Source of the DNA: a virus
IMG/VR virus record: IMGVR_UViG_3300008217_000126
Span: 1-20,387 of that record
Length of the DNA stretch: 20,387 bases
Direction: 5' to 3' (one strand)
The notes under the pieces are model-generated. The model ran no database searches and had not been told where the DNA came from. It worked only from the letters and a program-made list of their open reading frames with translations. Made by a program: the position numbers and the translations under genes. Positions within the stretch are counted from its first letter, which is position 1; the number at the start of each line of letters is the position of its first letter. Positions 1-5,864 of the stretch are shown here, piece by piece.

Positions 1-23
1 TCCTGGGTCTGGGGTTCTGGGGT
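1..23 (-). promoter_or_regulatory. Partial leader of a gene beyond the left edge
   Basis: The first 16 bases match positions 421-436 exactly (TCCTGGGTCTGGGGTT on the plus strand). At 421-436 this sequence is the spacer and start of the ribosome-binding site for the gene at 24-410. By analogy, another minus-strand gene with the same leader starts just left of the window. The match is visible; the existence of that gene is inferred. Confidence 0.5.
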
Positions 24-410
24 CTAGGCCTTGTACTGATCGGGCTCGTCGGAATCGTAGACGTTGCCCGATGCTGTCCACAGGAAGCGCTCCCGGTTAG
101 CTTGTTCGTCGGTGTACTCCCAATTGCAGCCGTACTCTTTCAGGTCTGCAATCAAGGCTTCCTCGTCTACGGTGGACCAATCGAGGACGCCAGCCCAATA
201 GGCTGCGGCTTCATCGACTGGGCCGGGACCGGCGAGGTCTAGGATTAGTTTGCCGGGGACTTTCATCTCAATCCGCCCGCAGCTAGATGAAAGCCAATAC
301 GAGCTCTCAGGGTCTATATCGGATTGGGTCTCGGTTAGTCTCCTGTAGCCGCGGCAGTTTCCCCATTCGAGGGCGAGCTCGTCGGAATCAATGTGGCCGG
401 GGATGGTCAT
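24..410 (-). CDS. Small acidic phage protein of unknown function
   Basis: A 128-residue protein rich in Asp and Glu, with several Trp and Tyr residues and only three Cys. I see no signal peptide, membrane segment or family motif that I recognise, so no function is offered. The ATG at 410-408 is supported by a strong Shine-Dalgarno AGGAG in the leader CAGGAGACTAAGACC at 425-411. The same 15 bases precede the next gene upstream (435-845), so the two look like a co-regulated pair of small accessory or early genes. An 11-base copy of part of that leader (CAGGAGACTAA) also lies inside this gene at 345-335, where no start codon follows. The coding call rests on the open frame and the strong ribosome-binding site. 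Small orphan proteins of this kind are common near phage genome ends. Confidence 0.75.
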   Translation of the reverse strand: MTIPGHIDSDELALEWGNCRGYRRLTETQSDIDPESSYWLSSSCGRIEMKVPGKLILDLAGPGPVDEAAAYWAGVLDWSTVDEEALIADLKEYGCNWEYTDEQANRERFLWTASGNVYDSDEPDQYKA

Positions 411-436
411 GGTCTTAGTCTCCTGGGTCTGGGGTT
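411..436 (-). promoter_or_regulatory. Ribosome-binding leader, repeated module
   Basis: Read on the minus strand the element is CCCAGACCCAGGAGACTAAG and then ACC before the ATG of the gene at 24-410. AGGAG is a near-consensus Shine-Dalgarno at good spacing. CAGGAGACTAAGACC (425-411) is identical to 860-846, and the 436-421 part is identical to bases 16-1. This fixes the start of the downstream gene. Confidence 0.8.
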
Positions 437-845
437 AGTCTCGGGAAAGGAAGTAGGAAGCCCCCGCCGGGAATGCAGCGAGGGATGAGCCGGTGTAAGC
501 CGTGCCGTCTTCGAGCGTGAAGTCTGCCGATCTATAGGGATTGTAGTGGACTTCGACACCCGAGAGCTCTGCGACGTCTGCGACGTAGCTACCGGTGATC
601 CACGCAACAACGTCTCGGCGTCCGCGTTTCTCGATGCGTCGCACTCCCCCAGCTGTGGCGTGGGGAACGCAGTTAGCTATGGTCACCTCGCGGCGATAGC
701 CAGCGTGTAGCCACTTGCCACTGCGGTTTACTCGGACAACCCAGAGACCTTCAAGGGTCTCGCCCGTGTCCATGCGGACAGGGTTTAGGTTGCGATGGAC
801 TCGGACGGTCTCGCCCGGCGCAATAGGTAATAGAGGGTGCTTCAC
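435..845 (-). CDS. Small conserved-type phage protein of unknown function, GTG start
   Basis: A 136-residue basic, probably soluble protein. It starts VRVHRNL at about residues 14-20 and continues WVVRV...GKWLHAG at about 34-49, then a GGVRRI...GRRDVVAWITG stretch at about 66-85. From memory this pattern (VRVHxNL, then Trp/Val strands, then a basic GR-rich stretch followed by a hydrophobic strand) recurs in small uncharacterised proteins of phages and bacteria. I know of no function. The start is the GTG at 845-843, chosen because CAGGAGACTAAGACC sits directly upstream. The gene ends at 435 and is followed after a short spacer by the gene at 24-410, so the two are probably co-transcribed. Confidence 0.75.
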   Translation of the reverse strand: MKHPLLPIAPGETVRVHRNLNPVRMDTGETLEGLWVVRVNRSGKWLHAGYRREVTIANCVPHATAGGVRRIEKRGRRDVVAWITGSYVADVAELSGVEVHYNPYRSADFTLEDGTAYTGSSLAAFPAGASYFLSRD

Positions 846-886
846 GGTCTTAGTCTCCTGTTTAGTCTCGGACGGTCGGTCTCCTG
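846..886 (-). promoter_or_regulatory. Double ribosome-binding module upstream of the small-gene operon
   Basis: CAGGAGACTAAGACC at 860-846 is the ribosome-binding site that decides the GTG start at 845. A second CAGGAGAC lies 26 bases upstream (886-879), followed by CGACC and then GTC where a start codon would be expected. This looks like a decayed or alternative copy of the same module. Further upstream TATAAG (905-900) could serve as a -10 element, but I find no -35 at a proper distance, so no promoter is called. Confidence 0.55.
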
Positions 887-1077
887 CCGTCCACTAGACT
901 TATACGGCTAAACCGGCTGCCGTGTTGCGCCTATTCTGTGGTGAAAACGGACCCAGAGAGACACACAGACGATAATCCACGGCACCACAGCAACTTAGGG
1001 CGCTCCGGATATCTTATCCCTTTCCGGGGCTGCTGGGAGCGGGTCTTAGGTCTCGAAGCCCCCCCCCGCCCCCTTTC

Positions 1078-1093
1078 GAGCTCGATGGAGCTC
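1078..1093. repeat. GAGCTC inverted repeat (hairpin)
   Basis: GAGCTC-GATG-GAGCTC can form a 6-bp stem with a 4-base loop on either strand. An outer TTTC (1074-1077) can pair with GAAA (1097-1100) across a 3-base bulge. It lies between the two C/G homopolymer tracts. It could be part of a composite terminator or a structured control element; the role is unknown. Confidence 0.45.
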
Positions 1094-1104
1094 CCTGAAA
1101 TCCT

Positions 1105-1135
1105 CTATAGAAAGGGACCCCCCCAGGGGGGGAGC
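1105..1135 (-). terminator. Candidate late-operon terminator (C7-T-G7)
   Basis: On the minus strand CCCCCCC-T-GGGGGGG is followed by TCCCTTTCTATAG. A stem of six G-C pairs with a 3-base loop is possible, and the downstream stretch is only moderately T-rich. It lies about 140 bases after the stop of the last late gene, where a terminator is expected. The poor T tract makes the call tentative. A replication or packaging signal, or a G-quadruplex, are alternatives. Confidence 0.4.
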
Positions 1136-1145
1136 ACGCCCGGCA

Positions 1146-1155
1146 CGCTATAGCG
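1146..1155. repeat. Perfect 10-bp palindrome CGCTATAGCG
   Basis: CGCTATAGCG is a perfect palindrome in the control region and contains CTATAG, the core around the start site of T7- and SP6-type phage RNA polymerase promoters. The flanks do not match T7 or SP6 beyond that core, so I list it as a possible protein-binding site and not as a promoter. Confidence 0.3.
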
Positions 1156-1273
1156 AATAGCCCTCGTATTTCTCCGGCAAAACGTCGCCAATTTTAGTCT
1201 CTGGAGTATTACGAGGTCTCTCCTTGTATCCCTTATCTCCCCGGCCTTCTTAGTCCCCTATTGCATAGTCTTT

Positions 1274-2074
1274 CTATACATCTCTTAGGACTTGGATACT
1301 GATGCGGCATTGTTCAGCGACGGTATTGAAGGTCCCTAGGGCGTAGCGCAGCATCAGTAGTTTTAGTATGTCGCCAGCGGCGAACGTATGAACGAGGTTG
1401 ATGCTGGCTGTTTCTACGCCTCCTGCGGTATCGAGAGCTCTGTAGAACTGTCCGCCTGTGACTGTGGCGAACCCGGAACCGGCGTCTATTTGGAAAGCGA
1501 ATCTGCCGTTCCCGGTTCCTGCGCTTGTGAACGTGATATCGCAAGTGATAGCTGCGGCACAGGCTTTATCGATGGTTATTTGTTCGGGATTGGTGGTCGT
1601 TGAGTGCGTGAAGTAGTCGGTGTCTATCTTGATTTGTGCGTCCCATTCGGTGTTTGCCACGGCTGCTCCCCAGCCTGTCTGAGCGGTATCGGCTCTCCCG
1701 GCGAACATGGGTATTTCTTCGCGTGCGGTCCATGAGGACCCGGTGTAGGCGAGCACATCTCCTGTGGCCGGCGATCCTGCGGAGGCGTTAGCGAGGTCAT
1801 CTACGTTGATGAGTCCTCCGGCTTGAGTCCCGGTGAGGCCTACGATATCTCCGGTTTGTCTGCCGAGGATTCTATTGGTGCTGACGTTGAGGTTGCTTAG
1901 GGCTCCGAGTGCTGTTGTGTAGAGCATCCGGCTATTCCCGGCCATTGAGTTGTCGTTAGCCCAGTTTGTTCCGTTGTGTACCAGGAGGTCCCTGTTAGCT
2001 GGGGAGGTTATGGACACATCGAGCAGGTCGGCTATTTTCCTGACTACTCCTACGAGGCTTCTTCGCCAGTCCAC
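1274..2074 (-). CDS. Tail fibre or receptor-binding protein with C1q/TNF-like C-terminus
   Basis: A 266-residue protein with fibre features. The N-terminus is an amphipathic segment (about 1-20). Next comes an LVHNGTNWAN stretch (about 31-40), a motif frequent in phage fibre shafts, and then a Gly/Thr/Asn/Ala-rich shaft (about 45-118) that includes VLAYTGSSW. Residues 120-266 read as alternating beta strands (DTDYFTH, QITIDKACAAAITCDITFTSAG, FAFQIDAG, ILKLLMLRY), suggestive of a C1q/TNF-like jelly-roll head that could trimerise and bind a receptor. The start is GTG at 2074-2072, one base after the stop of the preceding gene. In T7 the fibre gene precedes holin and terminase; here it is the last gene of the late operon. 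The fibre role is well supported by composition, the fold assignment less so. Confidence 0.7.
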   Translation of the reverse strand: MDWRRSLVGVVRKIADLLDVSITSPANRDLLVHNGTNWANDNSMAGNSRMLYTTALGALSNLNVSTNRILGRQTGDIVGLTGTQAGGLINVDDLANASAGSPATGDVLAYTGSSWTAREEIPMFAGRADTAQTGWGAAVANTEWDAQIKIDTDYFTHSTTTNPEQITIDKACAAAITCDITFTSAGTGNGRFAFQIDAGSGFATVTGGQFYRALDTAGGVETASINLVHTFAAGDILKLLMLRYALGTFNTVAEQCRISIQVLRDV

Positions 2075-2075
2075 G

Positions 2076-2453
2076 TTAGTTCACCCATCCTATGATGTTG
2101 ATTACGTTAGCTGAGGATGCGTAGGCTTTGACGAGCACCCCGTTGTTCAGGGGTGCTCCTGGAACGACGAGGACGATGCCTTCGTTGGGTTGTATTGTGA
2201 TGGGAACTGCGTCATCGGGAGCGGTTGTACCTCCCCATTGGACGGTTAGTGTTCTGGCTGTGGAGTCTGTGTTCACGGCCCATACCCATATGTTCTCTTG
2301 GGATTCGGTGCCTGCTAGGGCGGTATGTATGAGTGTTCCTGGAGAGGAAGTAGCGACAACCTTGATGGGTCTTCCGTTTGTAGACTCGGATACGGCTACA
2401 GAGGGCGCGGTTCCCCCCGGAGGGGACGCGGCGATTCCTGATCCTCTGGGCAT
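2076..2453 (-). CDS. Small beta-rich virion-associated protein (putative)
   Basis: A 125-residue protein that is beta-strand and Pro/Gly-turn rich after a disordered N-terminus (about 1-25). Visible strands include ENIWVWAVNTDS (about 52-63), ARTLTVQWGGTT, VPITIQPNEGIVLVVPG and a C-terminal VLVKAYASSANVINIIGWVN. The pattern of strand, WGG turn, PNEGIVLVVPG and hydrophobic tail resembles small structural proteins I recall from other phage genomes, without an established function. Its ATG abuts the TAA of the upstream gene (TAAATG) and its stop lies one base from the fibre start, so the genes are probably translationally coupled. A fibre-base, decoration or fibre-assembly role is inferred from the neighbour only. 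Confidence 0.6.
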   Translation of the reverse strand: MPRGSGIAASPPGGTAPSVAVSESTNGRPIKVVATSSPGTLIHTALAGTESQENIWVWAVNTDSTARTLTVQWGGTTAPDDAVPITIQPNEGIVLVVPGAPLNNGVLVKAYASSANVINIIGWVN

Positions 2454-2831
2454 TTATCGACCTCCCACGGGAGCCCCGCCAGCGGCGTGTCTTGAGGCTG
2501 TGATAGAGGCCATGTTAGCGGGGTGAGGTGTGATGTTTTGTCGTTCTGCGAGCAGCAGGCGCATGATTAGTTGCCCTAGGAGTTCTCCTAGTCCTCCGGG
2601 TCCTCCGGGTTCTTCGCCTCCGAGTCCTCCGAGTCCCCCGAGTTCTCCGACGCCTTCGATATCCTGTGGTGGTCTGGGGACTTGTAGTGGTCCTCCAGGC
2701 AGCGGCGGATTGAAGCCTCCAGGCGGCGGGGTATGCGGAGGATATCCCTGTGAAGCCCCGTAGGGCTGAGCTCCTGTGCCTGTCTGGTCCAGCAGGAGGT
2801 CTTCCAGTAGTTCTGCTAGGAGTCCGCGCAT
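2454..2831 (-). CDS. Gly/Pro-rich low-complexity protein
   Basis: A 125-residue protein with Leu-rich amphipathic helices at the start (GLLAELLEDLLL, about 3-14) and again at about 82-95 (GELLGQLIMRLLLAE). Between them is a Pro-rich part (about 28-58) and a Gly-rich part (about 60-83) with short G-x-x triplets (GEL GGL GGL GGE). The DNA under the Gly-rich part is an imperfect short tandem repeat of CCTCCGAGT-like units (about 2580-2650). It starts 16 bases inside the end of the HExxH gene and its stop abuts the next start. The tight coupling argues that it is expressed. I recognise no family. A flexible linker or assembly protein is possible, but this is a guess. Confidence 0.6.
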   Translation of the reverse strand: MRGLLAELLEDLLLDQTGTGAQPYGASQGYPPHTPPPGGFNPPLPGGPLQVPRPPQDIEGVGELGGLGGLGGEEPGGPGGLGELLGQLIMRLLLAERQNITPHPANMASITASRHAAGGAPVGGR

Positions 2832-3139
2832 CGCTTTAGGAGATTGTTGAGGGTCTTAGGGTTATCTCGGAAGAGGCAGCACAACAGTTGTTCATAGGTT
2901 CTCACGCCGGGTTCGCCTAGTTCGAGCCCATAGGACTCATCAAGGGCGTGGAGGATTTCGTGTATGTAGGCTTGTGCTCCTATGAGGTCTTTAGGAGGCC
3001 TCACTAGCCTGATGCGAAACCCTGTAGGGAAGTCGGGGTTTTCTTCGTACTTGGCGAAGAGTCCTTCGTCGCGCAGTTGGGGGTCTAAGTAGACGGGGAT
3101 ATTGTTGGCTCCGACCCGAATGCGGTCGATCTCTTCCAT
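2816..3139 (-). CDS. Small HExxH metallopeptidase-like phage protein
   Basis: A 107-residue protein with HEILH at residues 60-64, the HExxH zinc-binding motif of zincin metallopeptidases. It is followed by ALDESYGLELGE and then YEQLL, with acidic residues (E73, E76, E83) that could give a third ligand. The C-terminal LFRDNPKTL stretch is one I associate with small phage proteins of this HExxH type. There is no signal peptide. Its ATG overlaps the TGA of the terminase large subunit (ATGA at 3139), so it is coupled to packaging. Possible roles are virion-protein processing or an anti-host function. The motif is clear, but activity and substrate are unknown, and the protein is short for a complete protease. 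Confidence 0.7.
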   Translation of the reverse strand: MEEIDRIRVGANNIPVYLDPQLRDEGLFAKYEENPDFPTGFRIRLVRPPKDLIGAQAYIHEILHALDESYGLELGEPGVRTYEQLLCCLFRDNPKTLNNLLKRCADS

Positions 3140-4947
3140 CAGACGGCCCCTAGGCGGGAGAACCAGTTAGGTCTCTTTGCTTTCGATCTCCCGAGGGCGT
3201 TCGCCACGAACTTATTGAGTTCACGGTCGAAGTCTTCTTCTTTCCTACGGCGCACCATCTCGTCTACGTCTTGCGCCATCCTCTCCGTCCAGTAGTTCAC
3301 CGCGCCTGCTAGGGCTTCAAGACGGTCATCGTGCTTCAGAGCCCCCCTCGTCCTCTTCAGCCGACTGAGTTGATAGGCGAAGCGATACGAGGCTCCTCTG
3401 TCTTCTGAGTCTTCGGGTGTGTTCTTGTAGTCCCATTCGATGACGTCTTTAGATATGACGAGCCGCTTCTGGTTGAGCACGGGTTCGAGGGTGTCTATCA
3501 AGCGACCTTCCTTCATCGTGCTATGCCTGACGGCTTCCACGGTGATCCCGTGCCCGAGAAGGCCCTTCTCTTGCTTGGCTAGGGGCGTCGAGGCCCTGCG
3601 AAGGTGAGGCTTTAGCAGTTCCTCGAACATACCGTCCCCGAAGTTGCTCTCAATGAGGACCTTGGAGACCTTGTGCTCTACGCACAGGTTAGCCAAGGCG
3701 CTCAAGGTAGCTTCGGTGTAGCCTCCGGTGTAGCCACGAATGGCGGTGCAGAACAGGTATCCGTTTAGGATCTTGACGATGGCGATGGCGGTCTCGTCCT
3801 GTCCCTTGCCCGAAGGGTCAATGAAGGCGATAGACCCTGTGTATTCCCTCCAGGTGTCCGAGATGAACAGCGGACGGTAGTAGCGGTCTCCGAGGAAGCC
3901 CACGTTGGGTAGCTTGTCCCAGACCTTCTCGGGATCGTTGCACCAGACCAGCTTCTCCGGTGCCTTCTCCTTGTCCAAGTCGAGCACGATGAGCTCTGAA
4001 AGGCGCAAGGGGTAGAGCCCCAGGTCAGAGAGGGTGCTGTCTAGCTGATACTGACGAGCAAAGGTGCTCCTCCCGATCACGGCCTCCCTCGCCAGGAGAT
4101 CGTCCTCACCGAACCTCAGAGGCTCTGTAGGCTGTCCTACGAGGTCGGGGTCCTCTTCCATGTGCTTCGCCAGCAAAGGCAAGAGCGTGGCTCCCATGCG
4201 GTCTCGCAGGGAAGCTACGGGATACCGCGCCGGTACTACGAGCGTTCGATAGCCGCGAGGAGACAGCGTGTTGTAGACGCTATCGGCGTCCAGCGGAGTG
4301 CCCAGGAAGCCTACCTTGCCTCCTGGCTTGGCGATCATCTCCAGTTCGGCCATGCGCTCCAGCAGTTGCTCCTTTTGATGCTGGGTATCCGCTGTCTTGC
4401 GGGTTTCAACGTCATCACCTATTTCAAGGTCAGAGCGGTGCCCTGCTACCTGCCCTGCGATCCCCTTAGCCTCGACTGAGGCAAACTGAGCCGCCTCTTC
4501 GGCACCTACGACATCGAAGGATAGCCGGGACCAACGGATAGGGTTCCTTGGGATGAGAGACCGAAGAGGCTCTACGCGAGCCAAGAGACCCTGGACTTGC
4601 GTGGTGAACTCCTTGGCCTTCGGAGAAGACCCCGAGGTTACAAGGATCTGTAGACGGGGGTTGTGGCCCAGGCAATAGGCAGTCAGGGCTGCGGAGATGT
4701 AGGACTTCCCCATGCCTCTGAAGCCTTCTAGGAGGCTGCGGTCGAACCCCGGCTCAAAGAAGGTTTCCTTGCCTTCCGTGGGCTTCTTGAACAGGAGTGA
4801 GCCCACCCACATCTGAAGGTGCCGCGCTACGCCGTACTGGATAGCCGTGGGATCCGGCATCCCCTTCGCCTTCCAGACTACATAGAGAAACTTGCGGAAG
4901 TCCCGTAGTTCCGGGTGGAACGACAGGGGACCTTCAACGATGTTCAA
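3139..4947 (-). CDS. terL: Terminase large subunit (T7 gp19-like)
   Basis: The 602-residue packaging motor and headful/terminus nuclease. The ATPase half shows Walker A GFRGMGKS (75-82), Walker B LEIGDDVE (174-181) and the coupling-motif region GFLGTP (213-218). The nuclease half shows FIDPSGKGQDET (375-386), LIESNFGDG (431-439) and a late HDDRLEALAGAV that supplies the third acidic cluster. All match the T7 gp19 pattern in order and spacing, and the length is close to the family norm. The start is TTG at 4947-4945, overlapping the TGA stop of the small subunit (4946-4944). This is the only TTG start I accept here and implies translation by re-initiation. The protein would act at the portal, translocating concatemeric DNA into proheads. 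Confidence 0.97.
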   Translation of the reverse strand: MNIVEGPLSFHPELRDFRKFLYVVWKAKGMPDPTAIQYGVARHLQMWVGSLLFKKPTEGKETFFEPGFDRSLLEGFRGMGKSYISAALTAYCLGHNPRLQILVTSGSSPKAKEFTTQVQGLLARVEPLRSLIPRNPIRWSRLSFDVVGAEEAAQFASVEAKGIAGQVAGHRSDLEIGDDVETRKTADTQHQKEQLLERMAELEMIAKPGGKVGFLGTPLDADSVYNTLSPRGYRTLVVPARYPVASLRDRMGATLLPLLAKHMEEDPDLVGQPTEPLRFGEDDLLAREAVIGRSTFARQYQLDSTLSDLGLYPLRLSELIVLDLDKEKAPEKLVWCNDPEKVWDKLPNVGFLGDRYYRPLFISDTWREYTGSIAFIDPSGKGQDETAIAIVKILNGYLFCTAIRGYTGGYTEATLSALANLCVEHKVSKVLIESNFGDGMFEELLKPHLRRASTPLAKQEKGLLGHGITVEAVRHSTMKEGRLIDTLEPVLNQKRLVISKDVIEWDYKNTPEDSEDRGASYRFAYQLSRLKRTRGALKHDDRLEALAGAVNYWTERMAQDVDEMVRRRKEEDFDRELNKFVANALGRSKAKRPNWFSRLGAV

Positions 4948-5192
4948 CCGATCTTTTCTTCCATCGGATGCGGTTCATCGAAGTCTTCCTCGAAGCTCGG
5001 GAGATTCATAGGCTCGGGGGTTCCTACTCCTATGAGACCTTCGTAGAGGCCTACGCGGTCGATCACTTCTCTGATCTCTTTATGTAGGGCCGCAGGTACT
5101 TCTTTGCCGTCTTCCAGGTCTTCTCGAAGACGTTTCTCAAGGACTTCCAACTGGAGCTCAAGAAGGCGTAGAGCGCGTTCATCGTTAGACAT
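4944..5192 (-). CDS. terS: Terminase small subunit (T7 gp18-like)
   Basis: An 82-residue, mainly helical and very acidic protein directly before the large subunit, in the T7 gp18 position and near gp18 size. The helical part ALRLLELQLEVLEKRL (7-22), then LREDLEDG...VPAALHKEIREVIDRVGLYEGL, resembles the gp18 layout of two to three helices with a short loop. The acidic tail EEDFDEPHPMEEK could contact the large subunit. It would recognise concatemer DNA and present it to the large subunit. The start overlaps the end of the preceding gene by 8 bases, and the stop overlaps the TTG of the large subunit. Assignment rests on position, size and pattern; no DNA-binding motif is obvious. Confidence 0.8.
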   Translation of the reverse strand: MSNDERALRLLELQLEVLEKRLREDLEDGKEVPAALHKEIREVIDRVGLYEGLIGVGTPEPMNLPSFEEDFDEPHPMEEKIG

Positions 5193-5511
5193 CTAGTTTT
5201 ACTGTGAGGACGGAGACAGCGCCTTCGCCGCCAGCGGTGTTCGACACCCGCATTTGGGGCATGACGGCTATAGCGAAGTAAACGACTACGCCATCGGAAT
5301 TCAGTTTTGTGCGACCAATGCTCTTTATCGAAGCCCAAGCATCTGCGCTGCTCATGCGTCCTTGGATAACAGCGGTGAAGTTCTGGGTTCCAGCCGTCCT
5401 CTCAAGGAAGATAGTCCCGGCTTGGTCGTAAGCCCTGCCCAGGTCCACGGGGGTCGAGGTGGTAGTGCCTGAGAGCCCAGAAGCCAGGGTAACTACTCTT
5501 TGGTAAGGCAT
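5185..5511 (-). CDS. Beta-rich virion-associated protein, paralogue 2 of a tandem pair
   Basis: A 108-residue protein, clearly related to its upstream neighbour (5511-5864). Both start MPYQ-V-TL. Both contain DQAGT-F-E followed by a strand ending in GRM-S-D. Both end in PQMRV and then LTVK-D. The strand pattern suggests a small beta sandwich. Similar short proteins occur beside structural genes in other phages, but no function is established. The ATG overlaps the TAA of the upstream paralogue (TAATG at 5511), and its end overlaps the start of the terminase small subunit. The region 60-85 differs most between the copies. A capsid-decoration or tail-accessory role is inferred only from fold and context. 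Confidence 0.65.
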   Translation of the reverse strand: MPYQRVVTLASGLSGTTTSTPVDLGRAYDQAGTIFLERTAGTQNFTAVIQGRMSSADAWASIKSIGRTKLNSDGVVVYFAIAVMPQMRVSNTAGGEGAVSVLTVKLDV

Positions 5512-5864
5512 TACTCGTCAATCTTGACGGTGAGCGTTGATCCAGAGTTAGCCGAGATATTCACGCGCATCTGAGGGAGGATCGGGAAGGCAAAGGCTAC
5601 GAAAGCTGAGTTATCGGCGTCTGCTTCTGTAACTGCCGTGACGGCACCGCTTGTTGAGGTACTTGCAGAGCCATCCACCGGAATAGCCGTGAAGGTGTCG
5701 CCGCTGTCCATACGGCCTTCAATGGTCAAGCTGAAGGTTCCTGAACCCGACTCTTCCACAAACAAAGTTCCGGCTTGGTCGATTCTCCGCTGGAAGTCAA
5801 CCGTAGCTTGGTCCGCGTCGTCTGTGACCGCAGAACACAAGGTCTTTACTACTTGGTAAGGCAT
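5511..5864 (-). CDS. Beta-rich virion-associated protein, paralogue 1 of a tandem pair
   Basis: A 117-residue protein, the first copy of the tandem pair. The core is DQAGTLFVEESGSGTFSLTI (about 30-49), then EGRMDSGDTFTAI, a Ser/Thr/Val-rich middle, and FPILPQMRVNISANSGSTLT near the end. The Gly/Ser/Thr turns and alternating hydrophobic residues indicate a beta sandwich. The start is ATG at 5864-5862 in TAATG, overlapping the holin stop exactly as the next gene overlaps this one, so the duplication kept the junction. The pair sits between holin and terminase small subunit, where T7 has nothing. No function is known to me. It may be displayed on the virion, given the similarity to small structural proteins. 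Confidence 0.65.
   Translation of the reverse strand: MPYQVVKTLCSAVTDDADQATVDFQRRIDQAGTLFVEESGSGTFSLTIEGRMDSGDTFTAIPVDGSASTSTSGAVTAVTEADADNSAFVAFAFPILPQMRVNISANSGSTLTVKIDE

Larger units (their letters stand above)
846..1273. other. 428 bp non-coding region between fibre gene and small-gene operon
   Basis: The only gene-free stretch above 300 bases. It holds a C9-G-C5 run (1059-1073), a C7-A-G7 inverted tract (1118-1132), a GAGCTC inverted repeat with a 4-base loop (1078-1093), and the palindrome CGCTATAGCG (1146-1155). CTATAG occurs at the palindrome and again near 1104-1109. There are also degenerate copies of the minus-strand motif GACTAA(G): at 862-869, around 1042-1054, at 1193-1200 and at 1249-1256. 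No convincing ORF crosses it. It separates the late operon from a gene pair with strong ribosome-binding sites. I therefore read it as a control region holding a late terminator and early promoter(s), possibly near the physical genome end. The location of the ends cannot be seen here. Confidence 0.6.

Noticed and set aside
407-610. 67-residue minus-strand frame inside the gene at 435-845
   Set aside because: It is Ser/Arg/Thr/Pro-rich in an alternative frame, with a start inside another coding region and no ribosome-binding site.
895-930. Host-type promoter with TATAAG as -10
   Set aside because: No -35-like hexamer lies 15-19 bases upstream, and there is no extended -10 TGN. Mentioned only as a possibility in the leader entry.
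938-1153. 71-residue plus-strand frame in the control region
   Set aside because: It runs through the C9 and C7/G7 homopolymer tracts, has no ribosome-binding site and no protein-like composition.
1104-1155. T7/SP6-type phage promoters around the two CTATAG sequences
   Set aside because: Only the CTATAG core matches; the upstream specificity bases differ between the two copies and from T7 or SP6. A promoter family cannot be claimed from two unlike sites.
1105-1191. Minus-strand TTG frame of 28 codons preceded by CAGAGACTAAAA, resembling the repeated leader
   Set aside because: There is no AGGAG, the start is TTG, and the frame reads through the C7/G7 tract. More likely a decayed leader copy than a gene.
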